A stretch of DNA of 64,000 nucleotides. Origin: Symsagittifera roscoffensis. Its lineage: Eukaryota > Xenacoelomorpha > Acoela > Convolutidae. Each line of letters begins with the position of its first letter. The first letter of the stretch is position 1. Below, piece by piece: positions 53,630-63,839 of the stretch. The notes beneath the pieces were generated by a model. That model was not told where the DNA came from, made no database searches, and was given only the letters and a program-made list of their open reading frames with translations. The position numbers were made by a program, and so were the translations under genes. The stretch is taken from NCBI RefSeq assembly GCF_963678635.1, contig NC_087062.1, forward strand, positions 76,748,349 through 76,812,348, given 5' to 3'.

Positions 53630-53930
53630 TAGAGTGGGACAGAAGGTGGGGGTTGGAATTTCAAAGGCTTCGAAGATTTCGTCGACTTTTTTTCGGTGGA
53701 ATAAATTGATTATCCGAGCTCTTCCAAATTTTTCTCTAGGGACCCTATATTGTCTCAAATTTCTACACAGCAGGCATATTCTGATGAAAAAAATCAATGT
53801 TTTGAAGTTTTTTGATGATTTTTTTTTGGCGCGCACTGCTCCCTTAAATTTAGTGTCCATTGGCGCTGAAGGCTGTCTTAGAAAATTTTTAGTGTTGTCA
53901 AAACAGAAAAAGATGCCGTGAAAAAGTTCC
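53630..53930 (+). repeat. Dispersed repeat (GGCGCGAATCTAGG family), diverged copy
   Basis: It carries the blocks GTCGACTTTTTTTCGGTGGA, AATTGATTATCCGAGCTCTT, AGGGACCCTATATTGTC and GGCGCTGAAGGCTGTCTTAG in family order. Short open frames on both strands here (53609-53932, 53634-53921) derive from the repeat. Confidence 0.5.
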
Positions 53931-54810
53931 AAAGGTAGGGCCTGTTGCGTGATCAGTTAGACCCTTTCCAAATCCGCAAAGAGGTGATCGATTTTAGAAT
54001 TGAATTTAAGAACAACTCTCAAATAAAGCAATGCTTTAATTTGACTAAATCCATCATTTTTTATGTTCCAATTATTGATTATCACATTGAATTACCCAGT
54101 CACTATCACTTATATAGTTCTTGCTGACTTTTTTGTTTGTTTTTGATTTACTAGAAGTTTTTAAAAAGCTCTAACAGCTACAAGTAAATTCATACATGTT
54201 AAGGCATTTATGAATGCATTAGGGTGTATATGCATTTTTGAGTTAGATTCAAAATCATTTGCTTTAAATTAGCAGCTCTCCAAAGACGAATGGGGAGAGG
54301 GCTCAAAAAACATGATAAACATCTAGTTTCGAAAGCGGATTTTATTTTTTGAATTTTCAGTGGAACGAAAACTCTACCCATTGATCCAGTTTTTTATAGT
54401 GTCAATCATCAATTGTTTTTTGAGTTTCGAAAGTTGTTAATTTAGAGTTAAGCGCCCTAAAATGCTCAAACTCATATCGCAAATGTTATATCTTGTAAAA
54501 GTGTACATGAAAAAAATCATATGTTTTACTCTGATACGAAACACGATGTTGTGAAAAAAAAATGCAGCCCAAAACTGCACAGTACAACGATTCCTTAGAT
54601 AACGTTTTATAAGTGTAGTCGTTCTATTTTTAACGAATTCCATTCAAATCTCATGATTCCGGATCACTTGAAGTCTACTTGAAGTATTTGAAAAGGATTA
54701 ATAAATTGTAAAAAAAATCGTGAGACCTTAAAAACATCATTTCACTTCAACGAAAAAATCTTACCAAAAAAAAACTTTTTGTGATTGAAAAAGTGTGTAG
54801 TAAATATATA
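53931..54810. other. AT-rich intergenic sequence
   Basis: No gene recognised. Confidence 0.35.
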
Positions 54811-55125
54811 GAGGCACATAGCACATTGGAAAGGCGTTCACTTTAAATCGTCAGATCTTGTAATCGATCCCATGCCATGGCAATGATAGTGTGTGAGGAC
54901 AGCTTCAGGTCTACCACAACCTGACCAAATTCGGCTGCAATAGTGGTACCACGTAAAAGTTCTAGACGCAAAAAACCGGCCTTGAGTTGCAAAAAACAGC
55001 TTCGCTCAGCAAAATAACAATGTCTGGAATGTGGGGAGATAATACAAATGGACTATCCTCGACAGGACTGTTAAGGCATACTGATAGCTCATCTGCGATT
55101 CGCAGTAACTACAATTATTATTAGT
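54811..55125 (+). mobile_element. tRNA-derived SINE
   Basis: The start GAGGCACATAGCACATTGGA resembles the 5' part of a tRNA with an A-box (TAGCACATTGGA). About 40 bases on, GTAATCGATCC fits a B-box. A long unrelated body follows (GGACAGCTTCAGGTCTACC; TAGACGCAAAAAACCGGCC; CTCATCTGCGATTCGCAGTA) and it ends in ATT-rich sequence (ATTATTATTAGTTAATTATT). This layout is that of a SINE copied by a LINE partner and transcribed by RNA polymerase III. It is not a functional tRNA gene. Confidence 0.65.
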
Positions 55126-56549
55126 TAATTATTGTAAAAGTTCGTACCAAGTAAGAAAAATGCAACGTAAGGCCTATAAAGGTATCAAAAAAAAGTGTTG
55201 CGTTGATTCATTTTTAAATGGATTATGAGCCAAATTTAAAGGCTTTAACGTTAAAAGCACAAAATATATCGCACATTTGTTGTTCTATATTGGTCATATT
55301 GGCAATGAAAAAATTCAGAAATTCAATTCACCGGAGTACTTTGAGTTGATATAAAAACTTCCACAGATGGCTTGTTAAAATGCACAAACTAGTCTGAAGA
55401 AAAAACACACCAACCAACTTTGAAAGTCAAAACAAGAAGACTGCTGTTCACAGATAAACAGATTAATATCTTGAGATTTTTTACACTTTTTAAAGTACTT
55501 GCAGTAGTTTTTGAACAATTAAGCAGCTTCACTCAGTTCAATTTGCTCGGTGCGCTGCTTTAATTGGTGCATTTCATTTGGTGATGCATCAACAAAACAT
55601 TTCAGCGAAAAACAAAGACGTAACATTGAAGCAACAAGATATTAAGAAGTCACATTTTTTCCTTGAAAGTGTTAAGTGTTTGAATTCTAAACAAATTTCC
55701 TCATAAACATAATTTAATTGCACAGACATTAGTTTAAAATTAAGACTTAATTTGATTTCATTCGTTCAGAAAATCCTCTTTTGAGTGAATAAAAAATTCC
55801 AGCTGTCCAGAAATTGTTTTTAGTTTATATACCCAATTTAAACTCGCCTTGAAATTTCATCAAATTAAAGATTATGTAATTTAAGCCAATTTGCATAAAG
55901 AATTGTTTTCTCGATTTCCCATGAAACGTTTGTCGTCTTAACAGCTCTTGTCATATTAGCCGGTTGATTAAATTCAACAAATTACATAAAAAACTTAAAT
56001 AGCGTGAAACAATCATCCTAACTTCAGTTTTCCAAACATCCATAACTCTATAGAAAAACGTCATGTCATATCTGTTTAACTGTGAGCTCAACGCATTAAT
56101 TAATATTTTCAAATGATTCAAAAAACCAAAAGTGGTTCAAAAATGGATCGAATAATAAAAAGACCCCAAGCATAGACAATTCTTTGAGTTTGCTGGAAAC
56201 CAGCACAAAAACGGCTGCTAAAAATGTTTGTTCTAAAAGGTATTGTTTATTTCTAAGTTTTTGTAAAATAGCTGCACAAAATTTAAGCTCGTTTAAGAAA
56301 AAACCACAGCCTTTACAAGTTTCTTAAAATTTTTGATTGGTTTTTTTATCCAAATATTTTGATTTATCCATTTATTTTATTGCTTTTTGATTACATGTCT
56401 GACGTTAATTTAGAAATGTTAAAATCACTTGTAAAATAATCGTTTTTTGTAGCGTAAATTTAGAAAATGTTTTTAGTGGGACCATACTTTTAATTTGGTA
56501 TCATACGCACAAAAACGTCGTTTGTGAAGATGAAAAAAGTTTTGATTGT
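55126..56549. other. AT-rich intergenic sequence
   Basis: No gene or repeat recognised. Confidence 0.35.
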
Positions 56550-56865
56550 CCGTTCAGAAAAACTCTGACACTCGGTCGTTCTGCCATGATAACAGCCCAG
56601 CTCTCACGTGGCAGAGCGAACGAGGGTTTGTTAACGAACGAGGGTCCCCCCTTTGTACTATTTTGAGATGTCTAGTTCCTAAAAACGCCTTTTTTGACTT
56701 CTTTCAAAAATTTGTCTGCGGCCAGAAAATTTGGCAAATTAGGGTCTTTATAGTGGTTTTGGAGAGCTCAGAAAATCCATTTGGTCGACCTAAAAAAAAG
56801 GTCGGAAAAAATGAAAAAACGTCAAAAATCCCCCCCTCGAAAAAAACCTAGATCCGCGCCTGCTT
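56550..56865 (-). repeat. Dispersed repeat (GGCGCGAATCTAGG family), inverted copy
   Basis: Its reverse complement starts CAGGCGCGGATCTAGGTTTT and follows copy 1 through TAGGTCGACCAAATGGATTT, CTGAGCTCTCCAAAACCACT and ATAAAGACCCTAATTTGCC. A frame of 101 codons (56546-56851) inside it is not a gene. Confidence 0.65.
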
Positions 56866-58480
56866 GTCTTGTCTTCAAGATATTTTCCGACCACTTCACC
56901 AAAAGCGGAGGAACTTCGATAGTGATTTTTGCGACGCATTTGACAGTTTAAAGAAAACCCGTAGTGATCCAAATGCAATATCATAATAAAGCTCTTTCAG
57001 CCGTGAACTCGATTTCACGAAAAAAAATTAGAAGCTCACGCAGTTTTGAGAAAAATTGGTCTGGACTTTTCCGTTTTTCAAACTAAACGAACCGAAACTT
57101 AAGAAAAACACGATAAGAAAACAAGCTCCCAATTAAACCTAATTTTATTCTAACTTAGCTATAATTGTTTGTCATTTTTGCAATTTTTGCTTTTTTGATT
57201 TAACTGAAGAAAAACAAGATATAACTTAATTAGTGCATTAACTAAAAAAAATCATGAAATTAAGAAGTTGAAATTTTTCGATGTTTTTAATGAATTTCTT
57301 GTTTTTATATTTTTATTTTTTATTCTGTGTGGCTATCTTCAGCCGGCTATCTTCGTATTAGTTTTGTAAATATTTCAAATTGTTTTTGTTTTGTGAGAAT
57401 TGGTTTAAAATGTTTTTTTTTCAGATATTTTTGTAAATTTAACTTAAGAAGCTTGCTCCTAAAATAAATTAAGTACGAATCCCACAGCAGGAGCAGCCGT
57501 AAACAATCGATTTTTTGAATGCAGAGTAAATTAAGTTAAATTTTGAGCTTTAGGCAATTTGGCTTTTAAATGTAAACAAAAATGCAGACCAGTTTTTCTC
57601 GACACAAAGAGAAATGGAATATCTTATTCGCAATCTGGTTCATAACTGAAAATATCCTTCCGTACGAGTTTTTTGACAAAAAAAGATGTCCATATTTCCA
57701 TTTTTTGAAATTTGTCGTAAAATTAAGCAGTTTGTTGATCAAAACACAAATTTTATCATTGCGAAAAAATCTTTAGTTATCAACAGCTTACGCTGAAACT
57801 TGGTCTCATTCATTTTTTCCGAGATTAAAAAAATTGGAACAACGAAAGCATGTGCTTTGATTCACAAAATGCAGGGTTGGCAATTCTTGAATTAACTGGC
57901 TGCGAAACTTTTCTTAAATTGTAAAGTTTAAGAATATTTACTTTTCTTAAATTGCAACGAACATATGGAGACTATTTTTGAATGTTAACTTTCGTTTGGG
58001 TACATTATTATATGTAAACCTCAATCCATTTACTTGAATTTAATTGGCATGTATCTTTCATCAAAGATGATGTTATCCATTAGGATATGAAATGTCAATC
58101 TCGTTATTTACATAACGAGATTTTTCTAGAACATTCCGACGTAACGCCGTCTTCCTTTTTTGGACATGATCAGAGGCTCCGAGTTTCGACTGCTTGTGTA
58201 ATCTCTTTTTGCAGTGTGTAGAGGTGCAAAACTGTTTTCTGACTCTACGTGATCTCGCTGCCACGAAAACAAGTCTGCGACTCTGCGCTCTTTCGACGGC
58301 ATCCAAAAATCCGTCGACTGATCTCCTCCTACCGAGTCTGTGTCTTTCCTAAACACAACTTGTCATCAAAGCAGGGTCGCTACTAAAAGGTCAATACAAA
58401 CCAGGCTGGCTTCGAACCGCAGAAAAACGTAGAAACATTATGTATTATGCACAAAAAGACTTTTTATGTTCACTCCCGGG
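56866..58480. other. AT-rich intergenic sequence with one GC-richer patch
   Basis: At 58073-58356 the minus strand has two overlapping open frames of about 76 codons with balanced composition (one reads MPSKERRVADLFSWQRDHVE). They are not recognised; they may be an exon or a transposon fragment. The remainder is non-coding. Confidence 0.3.
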
Positions 58481-58489
58481 TCGAGGTTG

Positions 58490-58965
58490 TGGTTTTATGA
58501 TCAGACGGTCGCGACCAAATTTTAGTATTTCTATACTGCCGCGATCAAAAATGGATATTTTCAGACCCCCGAGACCAAAATTTGATACTTCCAGACTTTG
58601 CGGACTGAGGCAATCTGTCCGCGACCGGCGCGACCAAAAGAATGTTAACCGCAACCGGAGCGACCAAAGAAAAGTTAGTGGCGGCGGTAGAAAACTTAGT
58701 CGCGGCAGTCAAAAATAGTCGCGACGGACAAAAAAGTAGTCACTGTGGTCGAAAAATTAGTCCCGGCAAGGTCGAAAAATTAATCGCCGCCGTCTAATTT
58801 TTCGACTGCTGCGACTAATTTTTTGACCATGTCTCAATTAATTCTTCGACCGACGTGACTAGTTTTTGACCACCGCGACTAATTTTTCGATCATACCGCG
58901 ACTAATTTTTCGACCGCCGCAACTAATTTTTTTACCATCGCGACCGAGGTACGGCTTTCTCAGAG
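58490..58965. repeat. Inverted minisatellite of GCGACTAATTTTTCGACCGC units
   Basis: This is an array of diverged units of about 20 bases. Up to about 58790 the units read in one orientation (GCGACCAAAATTT; GTCGAAAAATTAGTC). From 58791 to 58960 they read as the reverse complement (GCGACTAATTTTTCGACC). The two halves could pair into one long hairpin. A stray unit, GCGACTAATTTTTCTCGA, lies at 59263-59280. Confidence 0.7.
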
Positions 58966-59387
58966 TTTGTCCGCGACTTGCGTTCCTGTCCAGCCTATGG
59001 ATTTTCGGTCGCTGAATTAACATTTCCGCGACTAATACATGCTTTACGAAAAATTTTATGCCAATAAGAGTTTTTTCTCAAATAAACCTAAGAAGAGTTC
59101 ATGGAAAAAAACATGAATAAAATTTCGTCTAATTCTGAATAAAAATAAACACCAAGTGAAAAGAACGCCTATTAAACGTATGGTCTTGAGCTGTAAGTAG
59201 ATCAAAGATTAACCAATTTTATCAAAAAATTGAAAAAACAATTTCTAAACATTGAATCTGTGCGACTAATTTTTCTCGATGGTAAAAATTGAACTCGGCT
59301 TCAGAATAGAATTATAATTTTTGTATCGTAAAAAATTGTGAGCTTTAGTTAAGACATAATCTAAAAACTTCACTTCAAGAAAAATAA
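58966..59387. other. AT-rich spacer
   Basis: Nothing recognised except the stray minisatellite unit noted for the array to its left. Confidence 0.3.
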
Positions 59388-59586
59388 TCATCCACTTAAC
59401 AATCTCCCCCTATTATGGTATCTACTAAAGAATCTCCAGCCCTAAAAATAAATACAGTAAATTAGCACAAGAACTTATATTGAAAATTCGAAAACTGCTG
59501 CATTATGATTGGTCAAAAAATCGACCGTTTTGATATACTTAACAATCTCCCCCTTTCATGAAAGGGGGGAGATTGTTAAGTAGATC
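59388..59586 (+). repeat. Palindrome-ended repeat module, copy 2
   Basis: ACTTAACAATCTCCCCCTAT and GGTATCTACTAAAGAATCTC at the left, a core with AATAAATACAGTAAATTAGC and GCTGCATTATGATTGGTCAA, and at the right a near-perfect palindrome, GATATACTTAACAATCTCCC to GATTGTTAAGTAGATC (59532-59586). The core matches 40600-40725. Confidence 0.7.
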
Positions 59587-60087
59587 CAAAATTAAAGATA
59601 CTTGTTTGCAATATCAAACAGTGAAGGTTCTAAAAGTTCAAAATAAGTTCCTGATTTATTGGAGGTGCCAAAATCGGGTCTTTTTGCTTATTCTGCTCAA
59701 ATATCTTCAATCAATTTTGTTGATAGTCAATATATAAACGCAGAGTAGACAATAGTGATCGCATAGATGCGTTTGTTTAATAAACATGGGACAAATTTAT
59801 CTTTATCCGATCTAAATTTTGGCCAAATTTCGAGAGGATGGGAATAGGCTTATTATGATTCCTGAAGCTGTCTTCAAGGGTGGGAGGATAGTTAGCAAGA
59901 TCTGGGGGCATATATCGTATTTAAAGGTTTTAGTTTTGACTATAATTGAATTTTGTATTTCGATTTTTATGCTAGTTGATACGTTTTTCAATTTTGAAAC
60001 TTTTATGCCAGTCGAGCTTTATGCTAGTCGATACTCCGCCGTTTTGTAATTAAAAGTTGACTTGAAATAGCTGATTACGTAGGAGTC
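59587..60087. other. Spacer
   Basis: One weak open frame (59819-60049) has no recognised content. Confidence 0.3.
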
Positions 60088-60278
60088 TTTAGTCAGCCGC
60101 GTATTCAGACTCGTCAGTAAGCAGACACATACTATATTAACTAATCAGAATTGAGACAAGGAAGAAATGAATAATTAATAATTATTTCTTTTGTAAGTTT
60201 GCTTTCTCATCTCGATTCTGATTGGCTAATATAGTATTTGTATGCTTACTGACGAGTATGAATACGCGGCTGTCTAAA
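60088..60278. mobile_element. Foldback (MITE-like) element 1
   Basis: Arms of about 73 bases pair as an imperfect inverted repeat: TTTAGTCAGCCGCGTATTCA at the left end and its complement, TGAATACGCGGCTGTCTAAA, at the right. The loop is short and AT-rich. There is no coding capacity. This fits a non-autonomous DNA transposon; the family is not recognised. Confidence 0.75.
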
Positions 60279-61095
60279 TACATACCCCACTTCAAATAGC
60301 TGGTGTAGAAGAAGCTGTTCAAGATAAGAACTGTCGAAGAGCAGAACAAGCCAAAAACCAGAAAAAACCCTAGAACAAAACAAACAGTATCAGTTTTATT
60401 TTTGTTTTGCTTTTGGGCTTGTTCTACTATTCGGCTTGTTTTGGTGAACCCAAATTGAACTTTTAGCTTAATCTGTAACTCGAACAATTCACAAAATTAG
60501 CCGTCACTTATTGCGCACATTCTTTGCGCAAGCTGAAATTAAATCTAATCGAAGTTACACAAAAAACTATTGTTAGCCAAGCCTAATCAATCAAACAGTC
60601 ATGTCATTGTGGAGTTGGGACAAAGAACGAAAGTTTTCACAGACTCAGTAGTGGTTAGGGAAAACTCTAACAAGCGGAATAAAAATTAGTTTGCTAGTTA
60701 TGGCTTTGGGTTGAATTTTCCTTTCAGCTCTTCGAAAGTTCTGCTCTTGGACGACAATCCCACTCCTTCTGATCTAACTGTATAAATTTATGGCGCTTGT
60801 AATTGTTTCCTGTTTCTGTTTTTGAAGAAAACGTAACATAGTATTTATGTTTGGGCAGTTTTTTATCCAACCAAATTTTTCGCAATCAAAACAAAAGTTT
60901 TCAAAAAAATATATACATAAACTGAAATGAAAATTATAATTTCTGAAGCTCAAACTCAAACATTTGTTTTACGTGTGTTTTTTGGCACGGCTTAACACTC
61001 CAATTTAGCAATATTCTTAGACTGAATTATAAAAGCCATAGTGAAAAGAATAAAAATTAGAAATGATTATGTATGCGTGGACAAGACTTATTTAG
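60279..61095. other. Spacer
   Basis: No gene recognised. Confidence 0.3.
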
Positions 61096-61306
61096 GATCT
61101 ACTTAACAATAGCCCCCCCCCCCTTTCAAGAACGGGGGGGGGGGGGGGGCAATTGTTAATTAAATTAAAATAGTGCATTTTCGACAAATCAGATTGCAGC
61201 AAAATTATAAGTCTCAATAGAAAGCTCAGTGCTAATTTACTGCTGTGGTATCTACTTAAGAATTGCCGCCCCTCTTAAGTAGGGGTGGCAATTCTTAAGT
61301 AGATAC
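61096..61306 (-). repeat. Palindrome-ended repeat module, copy 3 (inverted)
   Basis: Left palindrome GATCTACTTAACAATAGCCC with a run of 13 Cs and a run of at least 16 Gs (61096-61163). The core, on the minus strand, reads AGTAAATTAGCAC, CTATTGAGACTTATAA and GCTGCAATCTGATTTGTCGA. The right palindrome is GGTATCTACTTAAGAATTGC to GCAATTCTTAAGTAGATACC (61246-61306), almost perfect. Confidence 0.7.
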
Positions 61307-61590
61307 CAAAGGGAGGACGTTTTTTAATTTGATCTTTATTTATGCCTGGTGAATTACCCAGCACTCAACATTTTTTCAAACTGAATCGATGCAAGCTAGT
61401 TTGTCATTTTAATACCAAATTAATCAGATTATAACACTTTAATTTGATATTGACAATTCGGAGAGGAAAAACCAATAGTTCAAAACTTCAAAATTTAAAG
61501 TTTTTAATTTAAGTTTTGCCAACATAAATGACACCATAGAAAGGACAGTCAGAACAATCAAGGCTTTGCCCTGATACCAGCAGTCTTGTT
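61307..61590. other. Spacer with dispersed motif
   Basis: The minus strand at 61552-61590 reads AACAAGACTGCTGGTATCAG then GGCAAAGCCTTGATTG, a good copy of the scattered short motif. It abuts the foldback element at 61591. Confidence 0.4.
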
Positions 61591-61840
61591 AAATTATATC
61601 TTGCTAACGGCCAAACCATTTGAGTTTACTTTAACAGTTAATAAAGTTAATTTTTTTCATGATTCAATAAAAAAAACAATCGAACCATTACCACGTGGTT
61701 TTTTACTTCAAAATTATTGAAGTTCTAAGCGATAAAGGTTAATGGCTCGATTGCTTTTTTTATTGAATCATGATTATACATTAACTTCATTAACTGCCAA
61801 CGTAAACCCAAATGGTTTGGCCTTTAGCAAGATGTAATTT
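61591..61840. mobile_element. Foldback (MITE-like) element 2
   Basis: Arms of about 100 bases are imperfect complements: AAATTATATCTTGCTAACGG then CCAAACCATTTGAGTTTAC at the left, and GTAAACCCAAATGGTTTGG then CCTTTAGCAAGATGTAATTT at the right. A central CCACGTGG palindrome is at about 61691. No coding capacity. Confidence 0.75.
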
Positions 61841-61994
61841 CTACGTTTTTTCAGTCTTCTAGAGAGAGTAAGTGATATATTTGGTGGGGATAGATTTTTA
61901 TAGGACTTTTTTTTAAAGTATGCTACGTTTGTTTTTTTTTTCATCCGGAGGGTTTTGGAACTCGAATATTACAAATAGTTGATCTGTGATCAAA

Positions 61995-62230
61995 TGAGAA
62001 TCTAGAAGTTGACTCCAAGAAAGGGGGAACTTTTTTCAAAAATTGATCGAAAGTTTATGAAATCTTTTTTGGTCGACTAAGTTGAGCTTTAGGTCCCTCC
62101 AAAACACTACAAAAACATACTTGGGCGAAATAGTTTGAACCTCAGGCAATCTTTTTTGGCGTTTTTGGTTTGCAATTTTTGGCTCTCGCTTGCTCCTCAA
62201 AGTTAGTAAGCACTGGAGACTCCCTAAGGC
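61995..62230 (+). repeat. Dispersed repeat (GGCGCGAATCTAGG family), diverged copy
   Basis: CCAAGAAAGGGGGAACTTTT, TTTTTTGGTCGACTAAGTTG and AGCTTTAGGTCCCTCCAAAA follow the family order. The left end is lost. Confidence 0.45.
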
Positions 62231-62546
62231 AACCAGAAAAACTGATCAACCAAAAATGGATGTCCAACAATGTCCAATTATGAGTTAAAAAATTTTGTGT
62301 AAAAAGCTTATTTTGAATATTCAACATTTAGGTTACTTATACTCTTTTAGATTGATTTTGCCTCGCATAAAAATTTTGTATCAACCATTTTCCGTTTTTC
62401 GAAAATTGTACAAAAAAAAGTATTGCTCGCAACTAAACTCGTTGCCAGCGGTTTAAGTGCACTCAAATTGAGATCTTAATACGACTACAAACGAAAAAAA
62501 AAAACTACTTTATTAAAATAGGACGAAAAACATTGTCGAATTTGCA
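62231..62546. other. AT-rich spacer
   Basis: Nothing recognised. Confidence 0.3.
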
Positions 62547-62597
62547 TTTTTCCCGCATTTCGCTTTTTGCAATTTTTTATTTAGTAAAGCGAAAAAA
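62547..62597. repeat. Left ~50 bp direct repeat flanking second non-LTR element
   Basis: TTTTTCCCGCATTTCGCTTT to AGTAAAGCGAAAAAA. It matches 63328-63378 with a few differences. Confidence 0.65.
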
Positions 62598-63300
62598 TGA
62601 AGTTAGATTTTCCAGGTTCTGACATGGAACCGATCGACCTGAATCTTGGAGGACGTCTAGTCGAAGAAGTTAAACTCTTCAAATATCTTGGCGTGAATCT
62701 TAGTTCAGATCTGTCAGATCTCACGGAAGTTAAATGCCGTATTGCCATAGCCAGGGAGAAGTTCTTCGAGCGGAAATAGCTGTTCCGCGGCGTCCTTCGA
62801 CTGAAGACGAAAATAAAAATCCTCCGCGTATTCATCTGGAGCATTATAAGATACGGATCGGAGAAATGGGCCATCACTAAAACCATCAGAGAGCGCATAA
62901 AGGCTTTTGAGATGTGGTGTTATCGGCGAATATTAAAAGTACCATACACCGCTCATGTAACAAATTCCGCGATATTGAAACGCGTTAGTCTAGAACATGG
63001 CATCCTTTTGACAACAATACGGAAAAGAAGAATGATGTATATAGGACACGTACTCCGAGGATCGTCAGGCAGCGAATTGAGAGATATCCTAGAGGAACAA
63101 GTCCAACAGAAAAATATAGGCAAAGGACGAAGGAAAACTTGTTTGACGAGGCCTGGAGTTTGATCGAGAACAACGAAAATAAGAATAGCAAACTGATGTT
63201 ACTAATCAGAAGGGCGCAAAAACGTCGATTATGGAAGCAGTTTATCGACAATTACTGTTTCGTGGAACCAACCCTCACCAAAGAGGATGGTGCAAACTGA
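62598..63300 (+). pseudogene. C-terminal LINE ORF2 remnant
   Basis: Text typical of the region after RT motif C and the thumb of non-LTR elements: EEVKLFKYLGVNLSSDLSDL, IWSIIRYGSEKWAITKTIRE, AFEMWCYRRILKVPYTAHVT, NSAILKRVSL and RKRRMMYIGHVLRGSSGSEL. One stop (62777-62779) and one frameshift (near 63140) interrupt it, after which NLFDEAWSLIENNENKNSKL and RAQKRRLWKQFIDNY lead to TGA at 63298-63300. The family is unlike the zinc-finger LINE at 29668. Confidence 0.75.
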
Positions 63301-63327
63301 TGATGATGAAAGCGAAAAAAAGGAAAG
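62598..63327 (+). mobile_element. 5'-truncated non-LTR retrotransposon, decayed
   Basis: The insert begins in coding sequence and ends with a TGATGATGATGA tail directly after a stop codon. It is flanked by repeats of about 50 bases. These are the marks of LINE insertion; damage in the frame and in the flanks shows it is older than the copy at 29668. Confidence 0.7.
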
Positions 63328-63378
63328 TTTTTCCCGCATTTCTCTTTTTTCGATTTTTTTTCTATAGTAAAGCGAAAA
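63328..63378. repeat. Right ~50 bp direct repeat flanking second non-LTR element
   Basis: TTTTTCCCGCATTTCTCTTT to AGTAAAGCGAAAA; partner of 62547-62597. Confidence 0.65.
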
Positions 63379-63839
63379 GGAAAAAGCAAGCCATATAGGC
63401 AGAGGCGGGTTTGGGGCGAGGAGGTAGATAGGGAGATACTTTCATTGACATATTCAACCACCTCACTTCCGAATCAGGTGAATGACAAGGAGACGGGTCA
63501 GGTCTAGACAGTGAACTTAATTACAAGCAAAAGAAGCAAAAAAGCGTTTATATTATCAGCTTCAAAAAAGTGAAAACTGCTCAGTCAAACAAACTTTTTT
63601 ATCAGCTTTTAATGTCTTATTTACAAAAATGCATATCATTCGATGATTTCTTAAATTAAACGAAATATTTTCATCAATTTAAACTAAAAAAACAGTCCAC
63701 AGCAATAAGTTGCGTTAGCTCACTATTACATAAAAGTTTAATAGTAACTGCGAGATCTCAAAATTAGATTGCATGTTTTGTACCTAAATTTGAACGCTTA
63801 GAGTTTTGGAGCCAAAATTTTCTCCCTAGTTTTTCATTG
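63379..63839. other. Spacer and 3' region of the terminal minus-strand gene
   Basis: No gene. It should contain the 3' untranslated region of the gene that ends at 63840. Confidence 0.35.

Noticed and set aside
54811-54900. Possible tRNA gene
   Set aside because: A- and B-box-like sequences are present, but no proper cloverleaf arms follow and the sequence continues into a SINE body.
56546-56851. 101-codon plus-strand open frame
   Set aside because: It lies wholly inside an inverted copy of the dispersed repeat; other copies do not keep the frame.
58073-58356. Minus-strand host exon
   Set aside because: The composition is coding-like, but no start, splice pairing or recognised domain supports it.
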